In this document: positions 1 through 6,029 of the stretch, piece after piece
How the letters are laid out: each line of letters opens with the position of its first letter
How positions within the stretch are numbered: position 1 is the first letter of the stretch
Source of the DNA: Alphaproteobacteria bacterium
Lineage (GTDB): Bacteria; Pseudomonadota; Alphaproteobacteria; Rhodobacterales; Rhodobacteraceae
Length of the DNA: 6,029 nt
NCBI GenBank assembly: GCA_024279075.1
Contig: JAJRRX010000366.1
Coordinates: 1-6,029, forward strand
Reading direction: 5' to 3'
Program-made: the position numbers and the translations under genes
The notes under the pieces: model-generated
The model's input: the letters and a program-made list of their open reading frames with translations, nothing else
Told to the model about the DNA's origin: nothing
Databases searched by the model: none

Positions 1-1442
1 AGGCCAACACCCGTGTTGCCCGTATCCGCTGTGACGTGATGAAGCCGGACAAGATCATCGAGATCCCGAACGCCTCGGACATCCACGGCCTGCGCCCACA
101 GAAGTTCCCGCGCACCGGCTATGTGTTTGCCAATGGTGAGCACCGCGTGCCGCTGGTGAATGACGGTAGCAACATGGACGACGTTGAAAACTACGTGTCC
201 ATCTTTACCGCCATTGACGGCGATACTATGGAGATCGCTTGGCAGATCACCGTAACTGGTAACCTTGATAACACCGATTGTGATTACCAGGGCAAATACG
301 CCATGTCGTCCTCTTATAACTCCGAAGGCGCGACCGAGCTTGTCGGCATGATGGAAGCCGAGATGGACCACGTTGTTGTGTTCAACATCGAGCGCATCGA
401 AGCGGCAGTCGCTGCTGGCGACTATGAGGTCTATAACGGCGTTAAAGTGCTCGACGGTAAAAAAGGTTCCGACCTCACGGTTTACATCCCGATCCCGAAC
501 AGCCCGCACGGCGTGAACACCGCCCCTGATGGCAAATACGTTATGGTCAACGGCAAGCTTTCGCCAACCGTTTCGGTGATCGAATGGGCCAAGCTGGACG
601 CTGTATTTAACGGCGCTGAGCCACGCTCGGCCGTGGTTGCCGAGCCAGAGCTGGGCCTTGGCCCTCTCCACACCGCCTTCAACGGCAAGGGTGAGGCTTA
701 TACCACGCTCTTCCTTGATAGCCAGATGGTGCATTGGGATATCGACAAAGCCGTGCGCGCCTATGCAGGCGAGGACGTAGACCCGATCATCCAGAAAACC
801 GACGTGATGTATCAGCCGGGCCACAACCACACTTCGATGGGTGAAACCAAAGAGGCCGATGGTAACTGGCTGGTATCGCTGAACAAGTTCTCCAAAGACC
901 GGTTCCTCAATGTAGGCCCGCTGAAGCCGGAGAACGACCAGCTGATCAACATCAAAGACGGTGCGCTGGAAGTTGTGCATGACGGCCCAACGTTCGCTGA
1001 GCCGCATGACTGTATCATCGTGCGCCGCGACATCGTGAACCCGCTTAATGTGTGGCCTAAAGATGACCCGATGTGGGCAGACGCCACCGCCCAAGCCAAG
1101 GCAGACGGCGTGGTGCTCGGGGATGACAGCAAGGTTATCCGCGAGGGCAACAAAGTCCGCGTTTACATGTGGTCTTCCGCGCCGACCTTCTCGATGGAGG
1201 AGTTCACAGTGAATCAGGGCGACGAGGTCACGGTTTACATCTCCAACATTGATGATGTGGACGACCTGACCCACGGCTTCACCCTTGGCAACCACGGTGT
1301 TTGCATGGAGGTTGCGCCACAAGCAACCGCTTCTGTGACCTTCACCGCTGACCGCCCGGGCGTGCACTGGTTCTATTGCCAGTGGTTCTGCCACGCGCTC
1401 CACATGGAGATGCGCGGCCGGATGCTGGTAAACCCTGCATAG
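1..1442 (+). CDS. nosZ: Nitrous-oxide reductase NosZ, 5'-truncated by the window edge
   Basis: Periplasmic homodimeric copper enzyme reducing N2O to N2 and water, the last step of denitrification. The reading frame is open from base 3 (ANTRVARIRCDVMKPDK...), so the GTG/ATG at 36-41 is internal; 479 residues are present of a usual ~640-650. Visible CuZ-ligand regions of the beta-propeller are SPHG (His at 507-509), GPLHTAF (His at 669-671), PGHNHTS (His at 822 and 828; one should be the ligand) and EPHDC (His at 1005-1007). The DxHH motif and another His ligand lie upstream, outside the window. The C-terminal cupredoxin domain holds the full CuA site: His of THGF (1272-1274) and CQWFCHALHMEM (1377-1412), with both Cys, the Trp, the second His and the final Met in canonical spacing. 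No frameshift is seen. The stop TAG overlaps the nosD ribosome-binding site. Clade I is inferred from the neighbouring nosL/nosX set, not from the missing Tat signal. Confidence 0.98.
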   Translation, partial: ANTRVARIRCDVMKPDKIIEIPNASDIHGLRPQKFPRTGYVFANGEHRVPLVNDGSNMDDVENYVSIFTAIDGDTMEIAWQITVTGNLDNTDCDYQGKYAMSSSYNSEGATELVGMMEAEMDHVVVFNIERIEAAVAAGDYEVYNGVKVLDGKKGSDLTVYIPIPNSPHGVNTAPDGKYVMVNGKLSPTVSVIEWAKLDAVFNGAEPRSAVVAEPELGLGPLHTAFNGKGEAYTTLFLDSQMVHWDIDKAVRAYAGEDVDPIIQKTDVMYQPGHNHTSMGETKEADGNWLVSLNKFSKDRFLNVGPLKPENDQLINIKDGALEVVHDGPTFAEPHDCIIVRRDIVNPLNVWPKDDPMWADATAQAKADGVVLGDDSKVIREGNKVRVYMWSSAPTFSMEEFTVNQGDEVTVYISNIDDVDDLTHGFTLGNHGVCMEVAPQATASVTFTADRPGVHWFYCQWFCHALHMEMRGRMLVNPA

Positions 1443-1445
1443 GAG
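1441..1445 (+). promoter_or_regulatory. nosD Shine-Dalgarno overlapping the nosZ stop
   Basis: AGGAG lies 5 nt before the ATG at 1451 and shares two bases with the nosZ stop (TAGGAG). It decides the nosD start: the same frame is open further upstream inside nosZ, but only this ATG has a good ribosome-binding site and yields a signal peptide. The overlap suggests that ribosomes ending nosZ help to start nosD. Confidence 0.8.
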
Positions 1446-1450
1446 CTGAC

Positions 1451-2707
1451 ATGATCCGCGCGCTTACCTTTCTTATCTTCGCGATTCCGGCCTTGGCCGG
1501 TGCCGAAGAGGTGGCCGTGCCACCGGAAAGCGGCGCGCTGGTCTTGGCGATTGAAAATGCGCAGGCGGGGGATATCCTCCGCCTGAGCGCCAACGCCCTT
1601 TATGAAGGTGCGATAGAAATTTCAGTGTCGCTGACCATCATTGGCAATGGGGCCACAGTGGACGGCCAAGGCACAGGCTCGGTGATCATGGTCACCGCCG
1701 AAGATGTAACCCTGCGCGGGCTTACGGTTATTGGCTCGGGTTCGGGCGGCGATGGCCTTGATGCTGGCATTACCCTAAGCAAAACCGCCCACGGGGCCGT
1801 GGTTGAAGGCAACCGCGTGCTGCTAAACCTGATCGGCATTGATGTGCACGGCGCGAAGGATTCGCTGGTGGCGTATAACTATATTGAAGGCCGCCAAGAC
1901 CGCCGGATGAACGACCGAGGCAACGGCATTTATATCTGGAATGCGCCCGGCACCCGCGTCATTGGCAACGATATCCGCTATGGCCGCGATGGCGTGTTTG
2001 TGAACACCTCGCGCAATAACGAATTCATCGGCAACCGCTTTAGGGACCTGCGCTTTGCCATCCACTATATGTATGCCAACAATTCCGTAGTCTCCGGCAA
2101 TATCTCCGAGGGCAACCACCTCGGCTACGCCATTATGTTTTCCGACCAAGTGCGCATCGAGGGCAATCTGTCCCTCAATGACCGCGACCACGGCATTATG
2201 ATGAACTACACCAACAAGGGCGAAATCTTGAACAACACCATTCGCAATGGCGGCGAAAAGTGCGTGTTTATCTACAATTCCCACCGCAATAGTTTTCAGG
2301 GCAACAGCTTTGAAGGCTGCCAGATCGGGATCCATTTCACCGCCGGCTCCGAGCGCAACAGCTTTTCCGGCAATGCCTTCATCGGCAACCGCACGCAGGT
2401 CAAATATGTTGGCTCGACATGGGTCGAGTGGAGTGAAGACGGCCACGGCAATTACTGGTCCGACCACACGGCCTATGACCTCAATAATGACGGTATCGCC
2501 GATACGGCGTATCGCCCGAATGACATCATGGACCAAGTGCTCTGGAGCCAACCCGCCGCCAAATCCCTGCTCGGCTCGCCCGCTGTCCAGCTCATCCGCT
2601 GGTCCCAATCCGCCTTTCCGGCGCTGCTTCCGGGCGGCGTGATAGACAGCGCCCCCCTGATGCAGCCCAACACCCCACAAATCCCCATCTGGGAGGAGTT
2701 CGAATGA
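1451..2707 (+). CDS. nosD: NosD, periplasmic beta-helix protein for NosZ copper-cluster maturation
   Basis: Periplasmic component of the NosDFY ABC-type complex needed to assemble the CuZ cluster of NosZ. The 418-residue product starts with a Sec-type leader (MIRALTFLIFAIPALAGA, probable cleavage after AGA at residue 18). Residues ~60-330 are a right-handed parallel beta-helix of the CASH/pectate-lyase-like type, shown by repeated turns such as GNDI, GNRF, GNIS, GNLS, GNSF and GNAF. Typical NosD stretches are FAIHYMYANNS (about residues 202-212), LGYAIMFSD, GNYWSD (333-338) followed by YRPNDIMDQVLW, and the C-terminal SPAVQL...FPALLPGGVIDSAPLM segment. Length fits the family (~400-450). It follows nosZ after 8 nt and overlaps nosF by 4 nt (ATGA). 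Identification rests on motifs and on the operon; the function is from family knowledge (NosDFY/NosL assembly studies). Confidence 0.97.
   Translation: MIRALTFLIFAIPALAGAEEVAVPPESGALVLAIENAQAGDILRLSANALYEGAIEISVSLTIIGNGATVDGQGTGSVIMVTAEDVTLRGLTVIGSGSGGDGLDAGITLSKTAHGAVVEGNRVLLNLIGIDVHGAKDSLVAYNYIEGRQDRRMNDRGNGIYIWNAPGTRVIGNDIRYGRDGVFVNTSRNNEFIGNRFRDLRFAIHYMYANNSVVSGNISEGNHLGYAIMFSDQVRIEGNLSLNDRDHGIMMNYTNKGEILNNTIRNGGEKCVFIYNSHRNSFQGNSFEGCQIGIHFTAGSERNSFSGNAFIGNRTQVKYVGSTWVEWSEDGHGNYWSDHTAYDLNNDGIADTAYRPNDIMDQVLWSQPAAKSLLGSPAVQLIRWSQSAFPALLPGGVIDSAPLMQPNTPQIPIWEEFE
2692..2698 (+). promoter_or_regulatory. nosF Shine-Dalgarno inside the nosD 3' end
   Basis: GGAGGAG ends 5 nt before the nosF ATG at 2704 and lies entirely in the last codons of nosD. 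It is a strong match to the anti-SD sequence and fixes the nosF start at the ATGA overlap, in which TGA is the nosD stop. Confidence 0.8.
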
Positions 2708-3603
2708 CTGTCCTCGGTATTGAAAACGTATCAAAAACCTACGGCGAGGTGCACTCGGTGCGGGGCGTAAGCCTGAATCTGAACGCAGGCGAGCGCGTGG
2801 CGCTGCTGGGCCATAACGGCGCGGGCAAAACCACCCTTATGCGCATGGTTCTGGGCCTCACGCCCCTGACTTCCGGCCGCATCACCGTGCTTGGCATGCC
2901 GCCCGGCTCCCGCAAAGCCCGCACCGCCATCGGCTTCCTGCCCGAAAGTGTGGCCTTCCACGGCGCGCTGACAGGCCGTGAGCAGCTGCACCACTTCGCG
3001 CGGCTAAAAGGCGTGAAGCGCAGCGTTGCCGATGACCTTTTGGAGCGCGTCGGCCTCACTCACGCCATGAAACGCAAAATCCGCACCTATTCCAAAGGCA
3101 TGCGCCAGCGCATCGGCCTTGCCCAAGCCCTGCTCGGCCAGCCCCGCCTTGCCCTGCTGGATGAACCCACCTCCGGCCTAGACCCGATTTCCCGCCACGA
3201 GTTCTATGACATCGTCGACGACCTCGCCAAAGGCGGCAGCGCCGTGCTGCTTTCCTCCCACGCGCTCACCGAGCTGGAAAGCCGCACCGATCGCATCGCG
3301 ATTATGTCCAAGGGTCACCTGCTGGCCAATGACAGCCTAAGCAACCTGCGCGAAGCCGCCCGCCTGCCCATTCAGGTGCGCGTAAAAGCCACGCCGGAAA
3401 CGGCGGATAGCGTTGCCGCCCAGCTCGGCGGCACCCGCATCAACGGCGCATCGGTCTCGCTAGAAGTGCAGCAAGAAGCCAAGGTTTCCCTGCTTGGCCA
3501 AATCACCGGACTTGGTGACCTCGTCAAAGATATCGACTTCACCCCCGCCAGCCTAGAAGAGCTTTACCGCCACTACTCCGTGCCAAAACAGGAAGGCAAA
3601 TAA
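2704..3603 (+). CDS. nosF: NosF, ABC transporter ATPase of the NosDFY complex
   Basis: Cytoplasmic ATP-binding subunit that powers NosDFY during CuZ assembly. The 299-residue protein has a complete nucleotide-binding domain: Walker A GHNGAGKTT (36-44), ABC signature SKGMR (130-134), Walker B LALLDE (149-154), D-loop SGLDP (157-161) and switch His186 in SSHAL. The Q-loop position reads FLPES (78-82), without the classical Gln; this is common in ABC-2-type ATPases and, as I recall, in NosF. Residues ~215-299 form the short C-terminal extension usual in this subgroup, ending in ASLEELYRHY. It overlaps nosD by 4 nt and nosY by 1 nt (TAATG). An unrelated ABC-2 exporter ATPase would look much alike; the assignment depends on position between nosD and nosY. 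Confidence 0.97.
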   Translation: MTVLGIENVSKTYGEVHSVRGVSLNLNAGERVALLGHNGAGKTTLMRMVLGLTPLTSGRITVLGMPPGSRKARTAIGFLPESVAFHGALTGREQLHHFARLKGVKRSVADDLLERVGLTHAMKRKIRTYSKGMRQRIGLAQALLGQPRLALLDEPTSGLDPISRHEFYDIVDDLAKGGSAVLLSSHALTELESRTDRIAIMSKGHLLANDSLSNLREAARLPIQVRVKATPETADSVAAQLGGTRINGASVSLEVQQEAKVSLLGQITGLGDLVKDIDFTPASLEELYRHYSVPKQEGK

Positions 3604-4421
3604 TGTCTACCATCGCCATCGCCCGCATGGAACTGCTGATTGCCCGCCGCAATATGTGGGTCTTCACATCCCTCATCCTCATGGGCCTGTTCTCCTCCGT
3701 CCTCACCCTCGCGGGCGGCGCCCCCACCGGCTCGCTGGGGGTCGATCCCCTCCTGATCGCCACCACCTCCATCACCACCCTTTCGGTCTATCTCATCCCC
3801 CTCATCGGCCTGCTGCTGAGCTTTGACGCCATCGCCGGAGAAGCCGAACGCGGCACCCTTGCCCTCAGCCTCACCTACCCGCTGTCCCGTGGCGAAATCC
3901 TGCTCGGCAAGTTCCTTGCCCACCTCATGGTGCTCGGCTTCGCCGTGGCCGTCGGCCTCGCCCTCACCGCAGGCCTCACCATCTGGAAATACGGCAGTGC
4001 AGACCTCAATTACCTGCCATTGCTCAAGCTTTTCGCCACATCCCTCGCCCTCGGCGCCGCCTTCCTCGGCATCGGCTACACCATTTCAGCCCTCGCCAAA
4101 CAAACCGGCGTCGCCTCCGGCATCGTCATCATCGTCTGGCTCATCTGCGTGGTGCTCTACGACCTCGGCCTGCTCGGCGCGCTGGTCGCCGATGGCGGCG
4201 GCACCTTCACCAAAACCATTTTCCCGTGGCTCCTCGTCGCCAACCCCGCCGACGCCTTCCGCCTCATCAACATGCCCACCGACACCGTCTCCACCCTCGC
4301 CACAGGCCTCGGGGCCGCTGGCCAAGCCTCGGGCTTTGGGCCGCAACTCGCCTCGCTCCTACTCTGGCCCGTTCTTGCCCTCACACTGGCTTGGGCCGCC
4401 TTCCGGAGGGTCGAACCATGA
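3603..4421 (+). CDS. nosY: NosY, ABC-2-type membrane subunit of NosDFY
   Basis: Inner-membrane subunit that couples NosF ATP hydrolysis to periplasmic NosD. The 272-residue protein has about six hydrophobic helices, near residues 19-38, 55-74, 104-126, 139-160, 168-190 and 248-267. Between helices 2 and 3 lies the cytoplasmic stretch FDAIAGEAERGTLALSLTYP followed by LSRGEILLGKF (74-104), typical of ABC-2 permeases and the likely contact with NosF. NPADAFRL (214-221) in the large loop before the last helix is a stretch I recall as typical of NosY. The start ATG overlaps the nosF stop by one base, preceded by AGGAAGG (3590-3596) at 6 nt. The coding strand is markedly C-rich, which keeps other frames open by chance. 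Whether the complex moves copper, sulfur or only conformational energy is not decided by this sequence. Confidence 0.97.
   Translation: MSTIAIARMELLIARRNMWVFTSLILMGLFSSVLTLAGGAPTGSLGVDPLLIATTSITTLSVYLIPLIGLLLSFDAIAGEAERGTLALSLTYPLSRGEILLGKFLAHLMVLGFAVAVGLALTAGLTIWKYGSADLNYLPLLKLFATSLALGAAFLGIGYTISALAKQTGVASGIVIIVWLICVVLYDLGLLGALVADGGGTFTKTIFPWLLVANPADAFRLINMPTDTVSTLATGLGAAGQASGFGPQLASLLLWPVLALTLAWAAFRRVEP
4405..4410 (+). promoter_or_regulatory. nosL Shine-Dalgarno inside the nosY 3' end
   Basis: GGAGGG lies 7 nt before the ATG at 4418 and 10 nt before a second in-frame ATG at 4421. The spacing favours 4418, where ATGA also contains the nosY stop TGA. Either start leaves the lipoprotein leader intact. 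Confidence 0.7.
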
Positions 4422-4933
4422 TGAAATGGCCACTTCTAGCGCTGGCCTTGCTGGCCGCCTGCGACGACGAAACCACCCGCGCCCTACCCTCGCCGCTCAC
4501 GCTGAATGACGATGCCGCCGGCTATTATTGCCAAATGGTCATCCTCGAACATGAAGGCCCCAAAGCCCAACTTTTCCTTGACGGTGCGCTTGCGCCTTTG
4601 TGGTTTTCACAGGTGCGTGACGGGCTGGCCTATCTCAAATCGCCTGAGCAAGAGGGCGTCATCCTCGTACTTTATGTCAACGACATGGGCAAAGCCATCA
4701 GCTATGCCGAGCCAGGCGGGGATAACTGGATTAAAGCGCAAGACGCGTTCTACGTCGTTGGCTCAGACGCCATCGGAGGCATGGGCGCCCCCGAGCTGGT
4801 GCCCTTTGGCACGCCCGAATCCGCGCAAGAATTTGCCGCCACCCACGGCGGCACTGTAATGAAACTCGAAGATATCTCAGCCGAAACCGTGCTCTCCCCC
4901 GTAGAGTTCACCTTGGCCACACCGGAGACCTAA
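4418..4933 (+). CDS. nosL: NosL, copper-binding lipoprotein chaperone
   Basis: Membrane-anchored periplasmic Cu(I) chaperone that supplies copper for NosZ cluster assembly through NosDFY. The product is 171 residues. MMKWPLLALALLAAC is a short lipoprotein leader with lipobox LAAC, so Cys15 should be lipidated. Asp follows at +2, which by the E. coli rule would keep it in the inner membrane, next to NosDFY; that rule may not hold in alphaproteobacteria. The metal-binding motif is YCQMVILEH (37-45), with Cys38, Met40 and His45 as possible ligands; many NosL proteins have CGM here, and CQM fits the Paracoccus-type form. Further family-like stretches are WFSQVRDGLAYL (62-73), YVNDMG (86-91, Met90 a candidate ligand) and GGMGAPELVPF. 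It overlaps nosY by 4 nt. The open frame extends far upstream in nosY, but that extension is a shadow and would bury the leader. Confidence 0.95.
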   Translation: MMKWPLLALALLAACDDETTRALPSPLTLNDDAAGYYCQMVILEHEGPKAQLFLDGALAPLWFSQVRDGLAYLKSPEQEGVILVLYVNDMGKAISYAEPGGDNWIKAQDAFYVVGSDAIGGMGAPELVPFGTPESAQEFAATHGGTVMKLEDISAETVLSPVEFTLATPET

Positions 4934-4936
4934 CCT

Positions 4937-5824
4937 ATGACCACCCGCCGCCGTTTTCTCACCATCTTAGCCGGAGCTGCCGTGCTGCCCACCCTGGCCA
5001 ACGCCGCCGCCAGCTGGCGCGGCATTGCGCTCGGTGCTAATGCCCAAATCATCCTTGACCACCCCAACGCTGACGTCCTCATCGCCAAAGCCGTCACAGA
5101 AATCAGCCGCCTAGAGGCCTTGTTTAGCTTGCATCAAGATAGCCAGCTCACCCGCCTGAATGCGGCTGGCCGCTTGGCTGACCCCGCCCCCGAAATGCTG
5201 GAACTCCTCTCAATCTGCTCAACTGTCAACGCCCGCACGGGCGGCGCGTTTGACCCGACAATCCAGCCCCTCTGGGCGCTCTACGCTGAGCGTTTCTCGG
5301 CTGGCAACACCCCGAGCGCTGCCGAGATTGCGGCGCTCAATACTGGCTGGCAACACGTACAGTTCTCCCCTGCCGAGGTGCGCTTTGCTAAACCCGATAT
5401 GGCTCTCACGCTCAACGGCATCGCCCAAGGCTTCATTGCCGATAAAGTGGCTGCGTTTTTCCGTGCCGAGGGTATTGAGAACGTGCTCGTTAACACCGGC
5501 GAAATCATGGCACTGGGCGTGGCACCCGATGGCAATGCGTGGCCCGTAACCATCGCCAATGCAGGTGGCCAAATCGCCCTGCTCAGCAACGCCGCCATGG
5601 CCACTTCAGCCCCTTTAGGCACAGTTTTTGATCCTGCTGGCAGGGTCAGCCACATCCTTGACCCGCGCACGGGGCTGGCTGGCGGGCAATGGGGGCAGGT
5701 GAGCGTAACCGCCACAAGTGCGGCCTTGGCAGACGGGCTTTCGACGGCTTTTTGCCTTATGGATGAGGCCGAAATTCAGGCAGCAGGGCAGAGCGGCGTG
5801 CTCGATATTATGACAATCGCTTAG
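4937..5824 (+). CDS. nosX: NosX, ApbE-like periplasmic FMN transferase
   Basis: ApbE-family flavin transferase that uses FAD to attach FMN covalently to a Thr of NosR, the membrane electron donor to NosZ; mutants of the family lose N2O reduction. The product is 295 residues. TRRRFLTIL at the N-terminus is a Tat-type twin-arginine motif (TRRxFL, residues 3-8), followed by a hydrophobic stretch and probable cleavage near ANA (21-23). ApbE stretches follow in order: RLEALFSLHQDSQLTRLN (58-75), GGAFDPTIQPLW (102-113), LNGIAQGFIADKV (159-171), VNTGEIMALG (185-194), HILDPRTG (239-246) and ADGLSTAF (265-272), whose Asp266 and Thr270 match the Mg2+-binding Asp/Thr. The common TSG is TSA here (223-225). 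It starts 3 nt after nosL, with GGAG at 4924-4927 as a weak, rather distant ribosome-binding site. A general ApbE acting on another flavoprotein is possible, but the operon position argues for NosX. Confidence 0.95.
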   Translation: MTTRRRFLTILAGAAVLPTLANAAASWRGIALGANAQIILDHPNADVLIAKAVTEISRLEALFSLHQDSQLTRLNAAGRLADPAPEMLELLSICSTVNARTGGAFDPTIQPLWALYAERFSAGNTPSAAEIAALNTGWQHVQFSPAEVRFAKPDMALTLNGIAQGFIADKVAAFFRAEGIENVLVNTGEIMALGVAPDGNAWPVTIANAGGQIALLSNAAMATSAPLGTVFDPAGRVSHILDPRTGLAGGQWGQVSVTATSAALADGLSTAFCLMDEAEIQAAGQSGVLDIMTIA

Positions 5825-6029
5825 AAGCTCGCCCAGCCTATTTGCTTGAAAATGGGCCGATAGACCTGCGCCATATACTGGAGGGAACCGCCATCTGCGG
5901 GCGTTGTTTTTGGCCGCCACGCCACCTCTGCAAGGCCCAAAATACGCGGCGCGAGTTTGGGCTCCATCTCGGCATCTACATGGGTGAACTCACTCCAAAA
6001 CGCGGCCTCAACACCGATTATATTAGCCT
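5821..6029 (-). CDS. C-terminal end of probable GH20 beta-N-acetylhexosaminidase, truncated by the window edge
   Basis: A minus-strand frame is open from the window edge (first full codon 6027-6025) to TAA at 5823-5821, giving 68 residues. It begins ANIIGVEAAFWSEF and continues through KLAPRILGLAEVAWRP, ending in IGWASF. The pattern GxEAxxWSE, then PRxxxLAExxW about 15 residues later, matches the C-terminal end of the catalytic barrel of glycoside hydrolase family 20, where the Trp and Glu of WxE line the GlcNAc-binding pocket. Such enzymes remove terminal N-acetylhexosamine from chitin, peptidoglycan or glycan fragments. The catalytic Asp-Glu pair would lie outside the window. The gene runs convergent to the nos operon and is unrelated to denitrification; its stop overlaps that of nosX. 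The match comes from memory of the family on a short fragment, so the call is moderate; that the frame is a real gene is supported by its clean, family-like sequence. Confidence 0.68.
   Translation of the reverse strand, partial: ANIIGVEAAFWSEFTHVDAEMEPKLAPRILGLAEVAWRPKTTPADGGSLQYMAQVYRPIFKQIGWASF

Noticed and set aside
36..41. GTG then ATG as a possible start of the first gene
   Set aside because: The frame is open upstream to base 3 and the upstream residues (ANTRVARIRCDV) read as NosZ, so the gene is cut by the window edge and does not start here.
1252..1256. TTGAT half-site resembling an FNR/NNR box
   Set aside because: It is inside nosZ, lacks the paired ATCAA half at the right spacing and is not near a gene start. 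The operon's control region should lie upstream of the window.
1823..2734. Long minus-strand open frame (303 codons) opposite nosD
   Set aside because: It lies fully antisense to a well-supported nosD, has a low-complexity Ala/Val/Ile-rich product with no recognisable domain, and is what GC-rich codon use produces opposite a real gene.
3573..3923. Minus-strand frame rich in Gly, Glu and Asp opposite nosY
   Set aside because: Antisense shadow of a membrane-protein gene; composition is an artefact of reading C-rich codons backwards.
3823..4509. Plus-strand Ser/Pro-rich open frame overlapping nosY and nosL
   Set aside because: The Ser/Pro-rich composition is the +1 reading of C-rich nosY codons; no ribosome-binding site or domain supports it.
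5935..5962. Inverted repeat GCCCAAA / TTTGGGC with a 14-nt loop downstream of nosX, as a possible terminator
   Set aside because: The stem is only 7 bp, the loop is long, no T-tract follows, and it sits in the coding region of the convergent gene; chance is likely.

Overview
This window is the 3' part of a nitrous-oxide-reduction (nos) operon, the last step of denitrification (N2O to N2), followed by the end of an unrelated convergent gene. The plus strand reads nosZ (3' three quarters) - nosD - nosF - nosY - nosL - nosX. The gene order, the nosX gene at the end, the NosL variant with a Cys-Gln-Met motif, the Tat-type NosX leader and the GC-rich, C-rich codon use all suggest a denitrifying alphaproteobacterium, probably of the Rhodobacteraceae/Paracoccus type, with a clade I NosZ. 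This taxonomic placement is inference from gene content and remembered family sequences; no search was run.

Layout: 1-1442 encodes the C-terminal ~479 residues of the catalytic enzyme NosZ, including four regions that carry CuZ ligands and the whole CuA domain. Its N-terminus, Tat signal and the DxHH CuZ motif lie upstream of the window. 1451-2707 is nosD (periplasmic beta-helix protein), 2704-3603 nosF (ABC ATPase), 3603-4421 nosY (six-helix ABC-2-type membrane protein), 4418-4933 nosL (copper-binding lipoprotein) and 4937-5824 nosX (ApbE-like periplasmic flavin transferase). Gaps are 8 nt or less and three junctions overlap (ATGA, TAATG, ATGA), so the block almost certainly is one translationally coupled transcript. 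5821-6029 on the minus strand is the last 68 codons of a gene that looks like a glycoside hydrolase family 20 beta-N-acetylhexosaminidase; its stop codon overlaps that of nosX.

How they work together (family knowledge): NosZ is exported folded by Tat and receives its CuA and tetranuclear CuZ clusters in the periplasm. NosL passes Cu(I) to the NosDFY ABC complex, whose ATP-driven conformational cycle serves cluster assembly on NosZ. NosX attaches FMN to NosR, the membrane electron donor, whose gene is expected upstream but is not seen here.

There is no stretch of more than a few bases between genes, so there is no intergenic promoter, terminator, RNA gene, mobile element or CRISPR array in the window. 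I found no sign of an undescribed system. The points most worth checking are the overlapping convergent stop codons and the identity of the minus-strand gene.
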